Notes under the pieces: generated by a model | Databases searched by the model: none | What the model was told of the DNA's origin: nothing | What the model saw: the letters and a program-made list of their open reading frames with translations, nothing else | Position numbers and translations under genes: made by a program | DNA from: a virus | DNA: 61,472 nt | Reading direction: 5' to 3' (one strand) | IMG/VR virus record: IMGVR_UViG_3300046616_000596 | Span: 1-61,472 of that record | Part shown: positions 1 through 7,393 of the stretch, piece after piece | Layout: each line of letters starts with the position of its first letter | Numbering within the stretch: position 1 is the first letter of the stretch

Positions 1-1275
1 ATGCAATTCGACGTGCGGGCTGCAAAGCTTCTTGAGCCAGGCGCTCATATCATCTTAAGTGACTACCCTGGCTTGCGCTTGAAGGCGGCGGCTAGCGGTA
101 AGGTGTGGGTCTATCGTTACAAGAGCCTAGCAGACGGGAGGATGAGGCAGATCAAAATCGGCGGGTGGCCGGCGATGTCTGCAGCGAAGGCAATAGTCGA
201 GTGGGAGGTACTGAGGGCACGCCGCGATGCCGGCGCCGACCCAGCCGCTGAGCGACGGGCGAGTAGAGCGGCAGAGAAGGTGGCTGCATCCTTGCCCGAG
301 CGGAGTGGTCCGTACTTGGTGCGTGATGTGTGCGCCGAAAGTCTTGAGCACCTCAAGTTACGCCGTAAAGAAAAAGGTTGGCGTCAGGTTGAGCGCTTGT
401 TCAATGCGACACTGAATAAATTTGGCGCACAAGAAGCTGCAGGGGTAACGCGTCGCGCTGCATTTGATTTTCTTGATCAATTCAAGAAGACGCCCAGCCA
501 AGCCGCCAAGCTTAAATCGGAACTCGCCATCGCCTGGGATTACGCACTCGATGCAGGCAAGCTTCCAGAAACCACGCCAAATTGGTGGCGCATGATCATG
601 CGCGGCCACTTTAAGAGCAAAGGGAAGAAGATCGCCGGGAAACATATCGGCACAAAGAAGCGCGTGCTGTCGCCCCAAGAGCTGGCCATCCTAATTCCTT
701 GGCTGTCAAACTTTTCCCGGACCGTCGAGGATATTTGCACCATGTACCTGTGGACCGGTACGCGCGGAGCCGAAAGCTGCAGCATCTGCGCTGAGGAGGT
801 GACCGATGAAGCCGATGGCCTATGGTGGACAATCCCGAAGGAAAAAACGAAGAACGCACGCCTGGATAACGCGACGGACCTCAGGGTGCCGCTGACGGGG
901 CGCGCGGAAAGCATTGTGCGGCGCCGAATGCAGTTGATTCAGACGGGACCTTTGTATCCCAACAGGAAAGGTACCGGACCGATTCAGCAGCAAATCGTCC
1001 AGGGACAGGTCTACATCTATCAGCCGTATAGCAAGACACGCCCGACCTTCGTTCGCCCGCGCTTACCGGTGACGCATTGGGCGCCCCATGATTTGCGCCG
1101 GACGACGCGGACGATACTGGCGTCGTTAGGATGTCCTGATGAAGTTGCGGAGTCGGTGATCGGTCACGTGCAACCGGGGATCAAGGGAGTCTATAACCTG
1201 CACGAGTACGATAAGGAGCGGCGACTATGGCTTACTCGGGTCGATCAATATCTCGAATCCCTGTTGGTCGCTTAG
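1..1275 (+). CDS. int: Phage integrase, tyrosine recombinase
   Basis: This 424-aa tyrosine recombinase would integrate and excise the prophage. The first ~90 residues look like the DUF4102-type N-terminal arm-binding domain (YPGLRLKAAASGKVW near residue 22). The catalytic residues are visible: Arg255 in TGTRGAE, His363 and Arg366 in HDLRRT, His389 in VIGH, and the nucleophile Tyr398 in GVYNLHEY. Its length is normal for P4/phage integrases with this domain. The ATG is the first base of the window, so an upstream start cannot be excluded. It converges with the AlpA-like gene, overlapping by 44 bases. No att core could be identified because the upstream flank is missing. Confidence 0.95.
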   Translation: MQFDVRAAKLLEPGAHIILSDYPGLRLKAAASGKVWVYRYKSLADGRMRQIKIGGWPAMSAAKAIVEWEVLRARRDAGADPAAERRASRAAEKVAASLPERSGPYLVRDVCAESLEHLKLRRKEKGWRQVERLFNATLNKFGAQEAAGVTRRAAFDFLDQFKKTPSQAAKLKSELAIAWDYALDAGKLPETTPNWWRMIMRGHFKSKGKKIAGKHIGTKKRVLSPQELAILIPWLSNFSRTVEDICTMYLWTGTRGAESCSICAEEVTDEADGLWWTIPKEKTKNARLDNATDLRVPLTGRAESIVRRRMQLIQTGPLYPNRKGTGPIQQQIVQGQVYIYQPYSKTRPTFVRPRLPVTHWAPHDLRRTTRTILASLGCPDEVAESVIGHVQPGIKGVYNLHEYDKERRLWLTRVDQYLESLLVA

Positions 1276-1501
1276 GATGCCTGCCGTCGCAATTTTCCGG
1301 AGGGAGTAGATTCGACACGGGACGTGCTTCCGCCCACTCTTCAACCTCGCGTAAAAGCCACGCTACGCGCCGCCCGCTCATCTGTCGAGGTGCCGGGAAC
1401 TCAGCTTGCCGCACCATACGTTGCACTGTTGCTGTGCTCAGTGCAAGTATCGCGGCCACGTCCTGTAGATCGACGTAAATCGGTTTAAGCATTGCGCCCA
1501 T
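1232..1501 (-). CDS. AlpA-like excisionase/regulator (HTH)
   Basis: This 89-aa protein has a MerR/AlpA-type helix-turn-helix near residues 8-35 (DLQDVAAILALSTATVQRMV) followed by FPAPRQMSGRRVAWL, the usual AlpA wing. Family members act as excisionases or activators of int. It lies convergent to the integrase and overlaps its 3' end, the usual place for a phage Xis. It is the distal gene of the leftward operon, so it would be made when the leftward promoter is derepressed. MLKPIY at 1492 is an alternative start. Confidence 0.8.
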   Translation of the reverse strand: MGAMLKPIYVDLQDVAAILALSTATVQRMVRQAEFPAPRQMSGRRVAWLLREVEEWAEARPVSNLLPPENCDGRHPKRPTGIRDIDRPE

Positions 1502-1504
1502 AAT

Positions 1505-1804
1505 TTAATCCCCGTATCCCATACCCATCGCCCGCGCCGGCCCGCTTACCTGGTGCAGTGCATCTCCCATTGGCGGCCTGGCGCCGTTCCTCAACTCTGC
1601 CGCAATTCGCGCAATATCCTCACCCACCAGGATGACGCTGGATTCAGGCTTGACCAGTGCCGCCGCCAGTGCGTCAACCTTGTCCTCTATGCGTTTCAGG
1701 TGGGCGCGCAGATCTGAGTGTTGTCGCTCTTCGGGTGACAACGGCCTGGCGAGAAACTCGCGGATCTCGGCCGGTACCTGTGGCTTGTAATCAGGCGCCG
1801 GCAT
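1505..1804 (-). CDS. Hypothetical phage protein, 99 aa
   Basis: I do not recognise this 99-aa soluble protein. The middle (HLKRIEDKVDALAAALVKPES) could form a short amphipathic helix or coiled coil, which suggests oligomerisation. Its 5' end overlaps the 3' end of the 529-aa gene by 14 bases and its stop lies 3 bases before the AlpA-like gene, so it is part of the same leftward operon. No function can be assigned. Confidence 0.6.
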   Translation of the reverse strand: MPAPDYKPQVPAEIREFLARPLSPEERQHSDLRAHLKRIEDKVDALAAALVKPESSVILVGEDIARIAAELRNGARPPMGDALHQVSGPARAMGMGYGD

Positions 1805-3380
1805 GATCGACCCCTACCTTGCACCCGCAACGCTTACCAAAAGCCGTACCGGTACCGCCGCAAGGGCATTCGGCCGATAGCGCGGACTGGCCTTCGCCGT
1901 AAAAGGCGGCGTGCATTTCGGCCGATTGAATTGCCTGCTCTTTCGTGACGTCCCGGCACAGCGCCATACAGCCACGTTCGTCATCAAAGTATGCGGTGGC
2001 ACTCCAACTCCCGCGAGGGCTCTGTATTACCATGTACGGTCCAGCAACCATTCCGCCCAAGCCCAGGGTCTTCCATGCCAGCGACTTGCGTTGGAGGGCC
2101 TCAACTATGCTCGGCTCGCCTTCGCCTACCTGCTGGGGCGGTGCTGCGCGGTACAGTGGTATCAGCGGGGTTCCGAAGGACTTTGCAAATCTCGGGTCAA
2201 GTGTGACTGCCCAGCCATTATTCGGGTGTGTGACCGGCTGATACATCCACGCCACTGGCTCTGCTGCCTTCTTCTCGGCGAACAGCGATCCATCCTGCTC
2301 ATGCATCAGGCGCCAGTATTGCGGTTGCGTCAGCCAGCGGCAGGAGCTATCGAACAGCGCGTATTCACCACCTTTGTGCAGGATGCGTCCGATTACTTCG
2401 TAGCCGCGCTGCTGAAGGTCGGCCAGCAGGCGGTCGAACAGCGGGCGCTTGCCTGGCTCTGTCGCCTGCTGGCTGGCCGCTAGGGCGGCGCGGGCTTGCC
2501 AAGCAATCCACCTGTCTTCTTGTGGCGTCCCTGGTTCCGCTTCCTCCGTGTACAGCCAGCCCTGCTCCCTACGTTGCCATGTCTCAAATGCTGCACGCTC
2601 GTCTTGCCCGCCCTCTGGCGTGGCTTGCGCTGGGGTGGCGGTAGGCTCCTTGCCTGTCCATGCTAGCGTATCGCAGCGCGGGCACCAGGATACATTGCGC
2701 CCGCCCAGCTGCCCGTAATCATTCCATACATGCGAGCAGGCTGCATCGGTGGCGCTGGCCGCTTCCGGGGCAATAAGTTCGCCTGTCCAGTCGCCGCCGG
2801 GGCGAGGGAATGTGCTGCCCGTGCACCATTTCCAGCCGTGCTCTACGCGCTCCCAATGACCGCCGTTGATGGCGGGGGCTTTTGTGCCGATTGGCGCGTT
2901 TTCGAGCGTCAGCGCTTTGGCTGGCTCTTGCTGTGCGGGCGAGAGAATTGCACGTGCATACGCCTTGATCGCCGCATCGGTTGGGAATGCCATCGACTGG
3001 AAGTTGCCCTCATGCTTCACCACCTCCCACAGAGCCAGAGCGTCCGCATCGGAGATATCAGGCGATTGCCGGGCGGCTTGAGCTAGCTTCCCGGATAGAG
3101 CAGCAGCTAGGCGAGCTTCGGTTTCTTCAGCCTTGGCCTTGAAGTGGTCGCGCTCGGCTTCCAAATTTCGCACAACAATGCCTAGTGCGTCCTGAGCTTG
3201 CAGGCTTGCCTCTTCCCTATTCTTGGCACCCCAGGCTTCAATGTGGGCGATGATTTCCTGAAACCCTTCTTCGCTGAAAATTAATGTACGGCCGCAAGAC
3301 ATGAAGAACTCGCGGAACTCCGGCGTGTCAATGCTCTCTGCTTTGCCAGAGGTGATCTGGCTTTCGGTGGTGGTCGTCAT
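1791..3380 (-). CDS. Mosaic accessory protein, 529 aa, unknown function
   Basis: This large early protein of unknown function looks modular. The N-terminal ~110 residues contain a helical coiled-coil stretch (NLEAERDHFKAKAEETEARL). The middle has short blocks like those of lambdoid Ea22-type accessory proteins (EPVAWMYQ, IPLYRAAPPQ). The C-terminus has a Cys-rich knuckle (CPCGGTGTAFGKRCGC) that could bind zinc and resembles SEC-C/DnaJ-type motifs. It sits in the leftward operon downstream of the DUF6527-like gene. The mosaic build suggests recombination among accessory genes. The function is open. Confidence 0.6.
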   Translation of the reverse strand: MTTTTESQITSGKAESIDTPEFREFFMSCGRTLIFSEEGFQEIIAHIEAWGAKNREEASLQAQDALGIVVRNLEAERDHFKAKAEETEARLAAALSGKLAQAARQSPDISDADALALWEVVKHEGNFQSMAFPTDAAIKAYARAILSPAQQEPAKALTLENAPIGTKAPAINGGHWERVEHGWKWCTGSTFPRPGGDWTGELIAPEAASATDAACSHVWNDYGQLGGRNVSWCPRCDTLAWTGKEPTATPAQATPEGGQDERAAFETWQRREQGWLYTEEAEPGTPQEDRWIAWQARAALAASQQATEPGKRPLFDRLLADLQQRGYEVIGRILHKGGEYALFDSSCRWLTQPQYWRLMHEQDGSLFAEKKAAEPVAWMYQPVTHPNNGWAVTLDPRFAKSFGTPLIPLYRAAPPQQVGEGEPSIVEALQRKSLAWKTLGLGGMVAGPYMVIQSPRGSWSATAYFDDERGCMALCRDVTKEQAIQSAEMHAAFYGEGQSALSAECPCGGTGTAFGKRCGCKVGVDHAGA

Positions 3381-3389
3381 GGTGATCCT

Positions 3390-3764
3390 TTACGGGCGGA
3401 CGTGGTTTTCGTTGCGCTGCTCGATGTCGTTCAGCAGGACGGTCTGGCCGCGCATGTCGTGCGTGCTATCGTCCAGGAACTGAGCGTGGCCGTCGTTGAT
3501 CCACGAATGACAGAGGAAGTCGGTCCCGAAGTAATCGACGCCCTCCGTTTTCACGCTGGGGCGGATCGTCGGCGCTTCAACATCGCCATTCCACGTCCAG
3601 CAGTTCGTGCCGTCGCGCGTGCCCTTGAGAATGACCGGTAGCGTAAGGCGCCCGCTCGGGCCGGGTATGTTCAGCGTGACGTGCGTGCATTCTTCGATTG
3701 GGCAAGGCTGGTAGCCCGTGTTCCCGACGATTCTTACAGGTTGTGCTTTCAATTCGTTCTCCAT
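3390..3764 (-). CDS. DUF6527-like protein
   Basis: The 124-aa product has the pattern of a small phage family I know as DUF6527: a TWNGDVEAPTIRPSV block followed by CHSWINDGHAQFLDDSTHDM, with conserved Cys/His that may bind metal. The role of the family is unknown. The gene is in the leftward operon, 9 bases upstream of the 529-aa gene. The family assignment is from memory of the motif and is moderately sure. Confidence 0.65.
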   Translation of the reverse strand: MENELKAQPVRIVGNTGYQPCPIEECTHVTLNIPGPSGRLTLPVILKGTRDGTNCWTWNGDVEAPTIRPSVKTEGVDYFGTDFLCHSWINDGHAQFLDDSTHDMRGQTVLLNDIEQRNENHVRP

Positions 3765-3780
3765 TAGAGGAATGAATGGG

Positions 3781-3963
3781 TTATGGAATAGCGCGCAGGA
3801 TTTCGAGCCGAAGCTTCCCGATGTGCAAGGTCTTGCGGTATCTGTTGCACTCGCTGAAGATAGCTGGGCCGCCCCAGCCGGCAGCCAGCCCCGGTCCAGC
3901 GCGCTTCTTACTAAATAGGTTGAAACGCACCCAGAAGCCGAATTTGTATAAGTGCCAACTCAT
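3781..3963 (-). CDS. Small hypothetical protein, 60 aa
   Basis: This is a short, basic, aromatic-rich protein (MSWHLYKFGFWVRFNLF). It has no recognised family. Its start codon overlaps the stop of the upstream 120-aa gene in an ATGA, which supports translation by coupling. The N-terminus could be membrane-associated, but no clear transmembrane segment is present. Confidence 0.5.
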   Translation of the reverse strand: MSWHLYKFGFWVRFNLFSKKRAGPGLAAGWGGPAIFSECNRYRKTLHIGKLRLEILRAIP

Positions 3964-4322
3964 CGCTTCTCCCCTGTATCAGCCTGTTCTGGCTTGGTGG
4001 TGCGCTCGGCATCCATGCACTTGTGGTACAGCTTGATAGCGCGCTTCATGCTGGATCGTGTGCGGGTTGCTTCGCTCTGCGCCGCCTTCAGCTTTTCGGT
4101 CAGGTCGATGATCGCGAACGCTAGTTCATCATCCTCTTCGTGCTCGCCTTCGGTGAACGGTTCGCCAGTCTCCGAAATCCATTTCCGAAGGCAGGCCCAG
4201 CGACCGCGCTTGATTGCGTTCTTTTCGTCCTGTGCGCGCTGGAAGGTGACGGCGCGCTGACCGATGGTCATCAGAATGTTGCCCTCTGCCTGAAAGCCGG
4301 GAGTGCCAAGTTTGTCAGCCAT
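3960..4322 (-). CDS. Hypothetical protein, 120 aa (start MADKLG)
   Basis: The 120-aa product is charged, with an acidic run (GEHEEDDELAF) and a helical C-terminal half ending in KPEQADTGEKR. I chose the ATG at 4322, although the frame is open to 4592. The upstream part of that frame is out-of-frame sequence of the DUF551 gene, and this ATG overlaps the intended DUF551 stop at 4315. No function is recognised. Confidence 0.6.
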   Translation of the reverse strand: MADKLGTPGFQAEGNILMTIGQRAVTFQRAQDEKNAIKRGRWACLRKWISETGEPFTEGEHEEDDELAFAIIDLTEKLKAAQSEATRTRSSMKRAIKLYHKCMDAERTTKPEQADTGEKR

Positions 4323-5113
4323 GATCGCCCTCCGCCTTATCAGCGCTCTGAGCGAGTTGAGCGGGCGCGGGTGGGAGTGGCATCCAGTGAGAAGGATGGT
4401 AATCGTCATCCATGTCAAGGCTAGATGCGTCCCATGCTCCGTCAGAACGCATGTAATGACTTCCATTGCCATTGCACCATAACCAGTCTTCACCATCGTC
4501 CCCACGGCCCCCCTACCCAAGCACCACGTCCTTCTTCGTAAAGCCAAACAGGTGTACCAATATCTGGCAGCCGATCTTTCACGCTGATCCACTTGTCCTG
4601 CTCTTGCGCTGGAACCTGTTTAGCAAGAGCGGCAGCAGCGGAGAGAAGTGCGCGGACTTGATCTTCGCTAAACAGCGGGCGGCAGAACCACTTTTCCTCG
4701 TCATCGTCCCATCCTTCAGGCTTAGGCGGCTTCGGGAAGCTGACTTTGGAGCCGTAGCGCAGCGGAGTTACCCAAGCTGCACCATCTTTCGGCAAAGGCA
4801 GCGCCAGGATCGCCTTGCTCAGATCGGATGGTGCTGGCACTTCGGGCCAGTCGCCAACGCGGTAGCCGCAACCACCTGCCGCCGGATCGTGGTATTCGTG
4901 GAACGTCACGTTCTGGTTCGGCACGCCAGTCTGGCAATGCGGGCAGTACCACGGCAGGCGATCCAGTTGCTGCACAGGCTGCTCGGTAGTGGCGCTAGAT
5001 GCTAAAGCGGCGCGGAGTTCGGCGATTTCGGCGAGATACAGTTGGATCTGTACATCGGTTCCGGCGATGGCAAAGCCGCCGTGGCGTTCTTGTGCACTCT
5101 TGATCTTATCCAT
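4315..5113 (-). pseudogene. DUF551-domain protein, frameshifted
   Basis: The gene starts at 5113 (MDKIKSAQERHGG) and encodes a Cys-motif region (WYCPHCQTGVPNQNVTF) and then the start of a DUF551 domain (WISVKDRLPDIGTPVWLYEE). The frame then runs into a premature stop at 4490. The rest of the domain continues in another frame (DDGEDWLWCNGNGSHY, SHWMPLP) down to a TGA at 4315, which overlaps the start of the next gene. The switch point is a C6 run (G6 on the coding strand) at 4508-4513; removing one base restores a single ~265-codon frame. It is a real indel, phase variation, or a homopolymer sequencing error. Confidence 0.75.
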
Positions 5114-5312
5114 GGTTACCTCCAAGGCAGATAACGGTGATCGTTCCTTCCAGGTGCCCCATGCCAATCAACGTCACATCGCCGTCATCAGTAGCGCCTG
5201 CCACCGTGTACTTGCCGCTCGGCGTTCCGTCGCGCTCGTCGTTGAAAAGGCAGATGATGTCGCCAGCGCTAATGTGCTCGGGCTTCTTTTGTGTGATGAA
5301 TTCGATGTTCAT
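5106..5312 (-). CDS. Hypothetical protein, 68 aa
   Basis: The 68-aa product looks like a small beta-barrel: HISAGDIICLFNDER then GKYTVAGATDDGDVTLIGMG, a pattern of short strands split by Gly/Asp turns. It is unrecognised. It overlaps the DUF551 gene start by 8 bases and starts in an ATGA with the 103-aa gene upstream, so it is translationally coupled on both sides. Confidence 0.55.
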   Translation of the reverse strand: MNIEFITQKKPEHISAGDIICLFNDERDGTPSGKYTVAGATDDGDVTLIGMGHLEGTITVICLGGNHG

Positions 5313-5620
5313 GGCTTTACCCCACTAGCAGAGAGGATGGCGCGGGCAAACGGGATCAGCTTGCAAGGGTCGAACGTGTTCCCCGCGAAGTTCTTCGTGT
5401 AGATCCCAGACTCTGTAGCCGCTTGCAAAATCTGCCCATCGGTCATCTGCACTACTGCTGGAGCGGGAGAGGTGGCAGCTTCAGCGGCGGCGACCAATTC
5501 AGCGGCAGCATGGCGCGCGTCGCGGTGTCCTACTTTGTATGCGATTTTGTTGGTGTCTTCCGTGTATAGTGGGTTGCACGGCAGGCGCATGATCGCGTCA
5601 TGCAGTTCTTTGTTGTTCAT
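5309..5620 (-). CDS. Hypothetical protein, 103 aa
   Basis: This is an unknown phage accessory protein. The N-terminal third is helical with acidic and polar residues (MNNKELHDAIMRL). A linker rich in Ala/Pro follows (ATSPAPAVVQ). The C-terminal half ends LIPFARAILSASGV, a tail also seen in other proteins of this operon (compare AYARAILSPAQQ in the 529-aa protein). It shares an ATGA with the 68-aa gene. Confidence 0.55.
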   Translation of the reverse strand: MNNKELHDAIMRLPCNPLYTEDTNKIAYKVGHRDARHAAAELVAAAEAATSPAPAVVQMTDGQILQAATESGIYTKNFAGNTFDPCKLIPFARAILSASGVKP

Positions 5621-5621
5621 G

Positions 5622-5789
5622 TCATTCCTTAATCTTGGTCTTAAAGAGTGGTGCCAGAACTTCGCCTATCACAACCTCAGCGGCGGCATAGGCTTGCTGG
5701 CGCATCTGTGTCTTGTTCAGCTTCCGAGCGCGCGGTTTGGCAGTTGCTTGCCGCTGCTCGAAAGTTCCTCGGCGCTTCGCTTCGCCCAT
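5622..5789 (-). CDS. Small basic protein, 55 aa
   Basis: This short gene encodes a strongly basic N-terminal half (MGEAKRRGTFEQRQATAKPR) and an amphipathic C-terminal helix. The MGEAKRRG start is common in small phage-borne proteins. The stop lies one base before the 103-aa gene's start and the gene fits exactly between two operon genes. It may bind nucleic acid, judging from charge only. Confidence 0.55.
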   Translation of the reverse strand: MGEAKRRGTFEQRQATAKPRARKLNKTQMRQQAYAAAEVVIGEVLAPLFKTKIKE

Positions 5790-5792
5790 CGC

Positions 5793-6050
5793 TTATTCTT
5801 CCTTCGTAGATGGTTGGGTGGCGGCCATAGCAGCGTCGATAGCTTCCCGGACTTCACCCATCGTTGGGATGTCGTCATTGATCATGCGCAGTTCGAGCTT
5901 GATCAATGCATCGCTTGTTGTGTCCTTCCCCGAATAGAGATAGGCCAGTCGCGCAGAGTCCTGCTCGAGCTGAATTCGCTTCTCGGCCGCAGCCTTTGCT
6001 ATGGCTTCGTCATGGGCGTACTGTGCCCAGTTACGAGACATCGGCTTCAT
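5793..6050 (-). CDS. Hypothetical protein, 85 aa
   Basis: The 85-aa product is mostly alpha-helical (EAIAKAAAEKRIQLEQDSAR) with an acidic C-terminus. I chose the ATG at 6050 (MKPMSRNW) because it overlaps the stop of the 195-aa gene in an ATGA; the longer frame upstream is antisense noise. Function unknown. Confidence 0.6.
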   Translation of the reverse strand: MKPMSRNWAQYAHDEAIAKAAAEKRIQLEQDSARLAYLYSGKDTTSDALIKLELRMINDDIPTMGEVREAIDAAMAATQPSTKEE

Positions 6051-6634
6051 TTCGGCTCCTGTTGTTTGGTCTGTTCTGCTACTGCTGCGATAGGAGCGGC
6101 GACCAGTCGATAGAACCTGTTCCACGCGAAGCCTTCGCGTTCGCCCGACTCGTAGGCAATGAATGCCGTGCTGCCTTCTTCTGGCAGTCCCAACTCGGTG
6201 ACATCTTCGGCAACGCACTCAAGAACAAGGTCCATATCGTCTTTTTCAATCCAGCCGTTGACGATATGTGATACGGCTACTGAGTATTCATCGCGCTCAA
6301 CCGCGCAACCGCTTTCAGTGTTGATGAAAATCTTGAAGACCTTGTGATCCCCGGCGATATCTGGATACAGAACCTTGAGCTCTGCGCGCCTCACGTCGTC
6401 TTGCTCCATGAGCGCAACAACAGCATCGTTGTAGTCCTTCCGTGCTTCTGCCAGTTGGCGCTCCAACTCGGCGATGCGCGCCGTCTTCGCCTCAGTCTCA
6501 CGCTGCGCCGCCTGCCAGATGATTTCCTTGATCTGCTCCACGACTTGATGTGGCTTGCCTGCGGTGAAGTCGCCGAAGGCCTCATCGACCCAGGCAAGCA
6601 ATTCCGCGCGCTCTACGAATTCGTCTCGTTTCAT
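6047..6634 (-). CDS. Hypothetical coiled-coil protein, 195 aa
   Basis: The 195-aa protein has a predicted coiled coil near residues 40-80 (AQRETEAKTARIAELERQLA) and a globular C-terminal half with acidic patches (IEKDDMDLVLECVAEDV). It belongs to the leftward accessory block and shares an ATGA with the 85-aa gene. I do not recognise a family. A regulatory or anti-host role is possible but not shown. Confidence 0.6.
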   Translation of the reverse strand: MKRDEFVERAELLAWVDEAFGDFTAGKPHQVVEQIKEIIWQAAQRETEAKTARIAELERQLAEARKDYNDAVVALMEQDDVRRAELKVLYPDIAGDHKVFKIFINTESGCAVERDEYSVAVSHIVNGWIEKDDMDLVLECVAEDVTELGLPEEGSTAFIAYESGEREGFAWNRFYRLVAAPIAAVAEQTKQQEPK

Positions 6635-6636
6635 TC

Positions 6637-6912
6637 TTAGCTCCTTGGCATGCCTGCCAGTTCTCGCAGGCGGGCGATGGTCATCTCTGGTACCGCATCG
6701 AGGATCGCGATAATCAGACCCGGCGTCAGCAAATGCCTTCTCAGTTCAATGCGGTTCACGGTGGCGTAATCGACCTTCAGGAACGGCGCCAGGCTCTTGC
6801 CTTCCGGGACTTGCAGATGTTCGCGAACGTGGTTAAGTAGGCGGTTTGGCGTGTACGACACGCTGGCCAGCAATTCGCCGCGCGCCTCGGCCTTTTCTTG
6901 CGGGAGCTTCAC
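6637..6912 (-). CDS. Cro/YdaS-like phage protein, 91 aa
   Basis: The central part (LLNHVREHLQVPEGKSLAPF, then VDYATVNRIELRRH and MTIARLRELAG) resembles the degenerate HTH proteins found in betaproteobacterial prophages. The second YdaS-like protein in this window (21980-22192) has the same plan. It could bind DNA, but the recognition helix is not classical. It starts in an ATGA with the 72-aa gene downstream. Confidence 0.55.
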   Translation of the reverse strand: MKLPQEKAEARGELLASVSYTPNRLLNHVREHLQVPEGKSLAPFLKVDYATVNRIELRRHLLTPGLIIAILDAVPEMTIARLRELAGMPRS

Positions 6913-7127
6913 TGCTGCCTCCTATGTGCACAACCCGCGCAACCCTTATCCGTAAAACTTCCAGGCACGCATACCGGCGCGGGAGTCGTGGGAATTTCCT
7001 TCCAGCGCGGCACGCGGACTACCGTGTCACCCTGCTTGTATTCATGCCAGCCGTCTTGAACAACAAGAGGGCGGCCAGAGGGGCGAGGGCGGCCGTTGCA
7101 GCCATAGAGGTTGGTGGGGCGGATCAT
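6909..7127 (-). CDS. Hypothetical protein with C-terminal Cys pair, 72 aa
   Basis: The 72-aa product is rich in Arg/Pro and ends CAGCAHRRQQ with another Cys at VCVPG, so it could bind a metal. It is unrecognised. Its start codon at 7127 overlaps the extended -10 element (TCATGCTAAGAT) of the oppositely oriented 7166 gene, so starting transcription of one could interfere with the other. Confidence 0.5.
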   Translation of the reverse strand: MIRPTNLYGCNGRPRPSGRPLVVQDGWHEYKQGDTVVRVPRWKEIPTTPAPVCVPGSFTDKGCAGCAHRRQQ

Positions 7128-7135
7128 GCTAAGAT
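7124..7135 (+). promoter_or_regulatory. Extended -10 promoter of reverse cassette (TCATGCTAAGAT)
   Basis: The sequence TG-C-TAAGAT is an extended -10 hexamer 30 bases upstream of the rightward 72-aa gene at 7166. A very similar element precedes four other reverse-oriented small genes in the window. It overlaps the start codon of the leftward gene at 7127. The -35 region is weak, as is common for extended -10 promoters. Confidence 0.5.
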
Positions 7136-7393
7136 TTCCGTCCTGTCAGCAATCTTCCGGAGATCATGAAAACAAGAATCAAGCAGGGCGGAATTCGTCG
7201 GAGCGATAACGTCGTTACTCAGATTGGCACTCGTCGCGTTGAGAGCGGCAAGTACCAGGGGGTCGTGTTTCGTAAAAAAATCGACCCCATCGGCGGTATC
7301 GAGACCGAGATACGCTGCGAAGAGCATCGCGAAACAGAAGAAGAGGCTCTGGCTGATGCTCGCAAGGCGCGCGACGAGATGTGAGCGCTTCAT
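7124..7393 (-). CDS. Alternative leftward frame, 89 aa, one TM segment
   Basis: This frame is antisense to the 72-aa gene. It is joined by ATGA overlaps to RdgC on one side and the 72-aa gene at 6909 on the other, which is what a real operon gene would show. The product has one hydrophobic segment (SLFFCFAMLFAAYLGL). Against it, leucine codons are mostly CTC, the mirror of GAG on the other strand, and the opposite gene has its own promoter and ribosome site. I think the rightward gene is more likely, but both could be used. Confidence 0.35.
   Translation of the reverse strand: MKRSHLVARLASISQSLFFCFAMLFAAYLGLDTADGVDFFTKHDPLVLAALNATSANLSNDVIAPTNSALLDSCFHDLRKIADRTEILA
7166..7384 (+). CDS. Reverse-cassette small protein, 72 aa
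   Basis: This gene points against the surrounding operon. It has a good ribosome site (CCGGAG before ATG), its own extended -10 promoter, and codon use like other genes of the window (GAG, CGC, GGC, ATC). The protein is basic then acidic (GKYQGVVFRKKIDPIGG, RETEEEALADARKARDEM) and looks like a small beta-sheet plus helix fold. It stops 6 bases from the RdgC stop codon, filling the gap exactly. It competes with a leftward frame at 7124-7393. Function unknown. Confidence 0.6.
   Translation: MKTRIKQGGIRRSDNVVTQIGTRRVESGKYQGVVFRKKIDPIGGIETEIRCEEHRETEEEALADARKARDEM

Noticed and set aside
1-1600. attL/attP core next to the integrase
   Set aside because: No direct repeat shared with the right end of the window was found and the upstream flank is missing.
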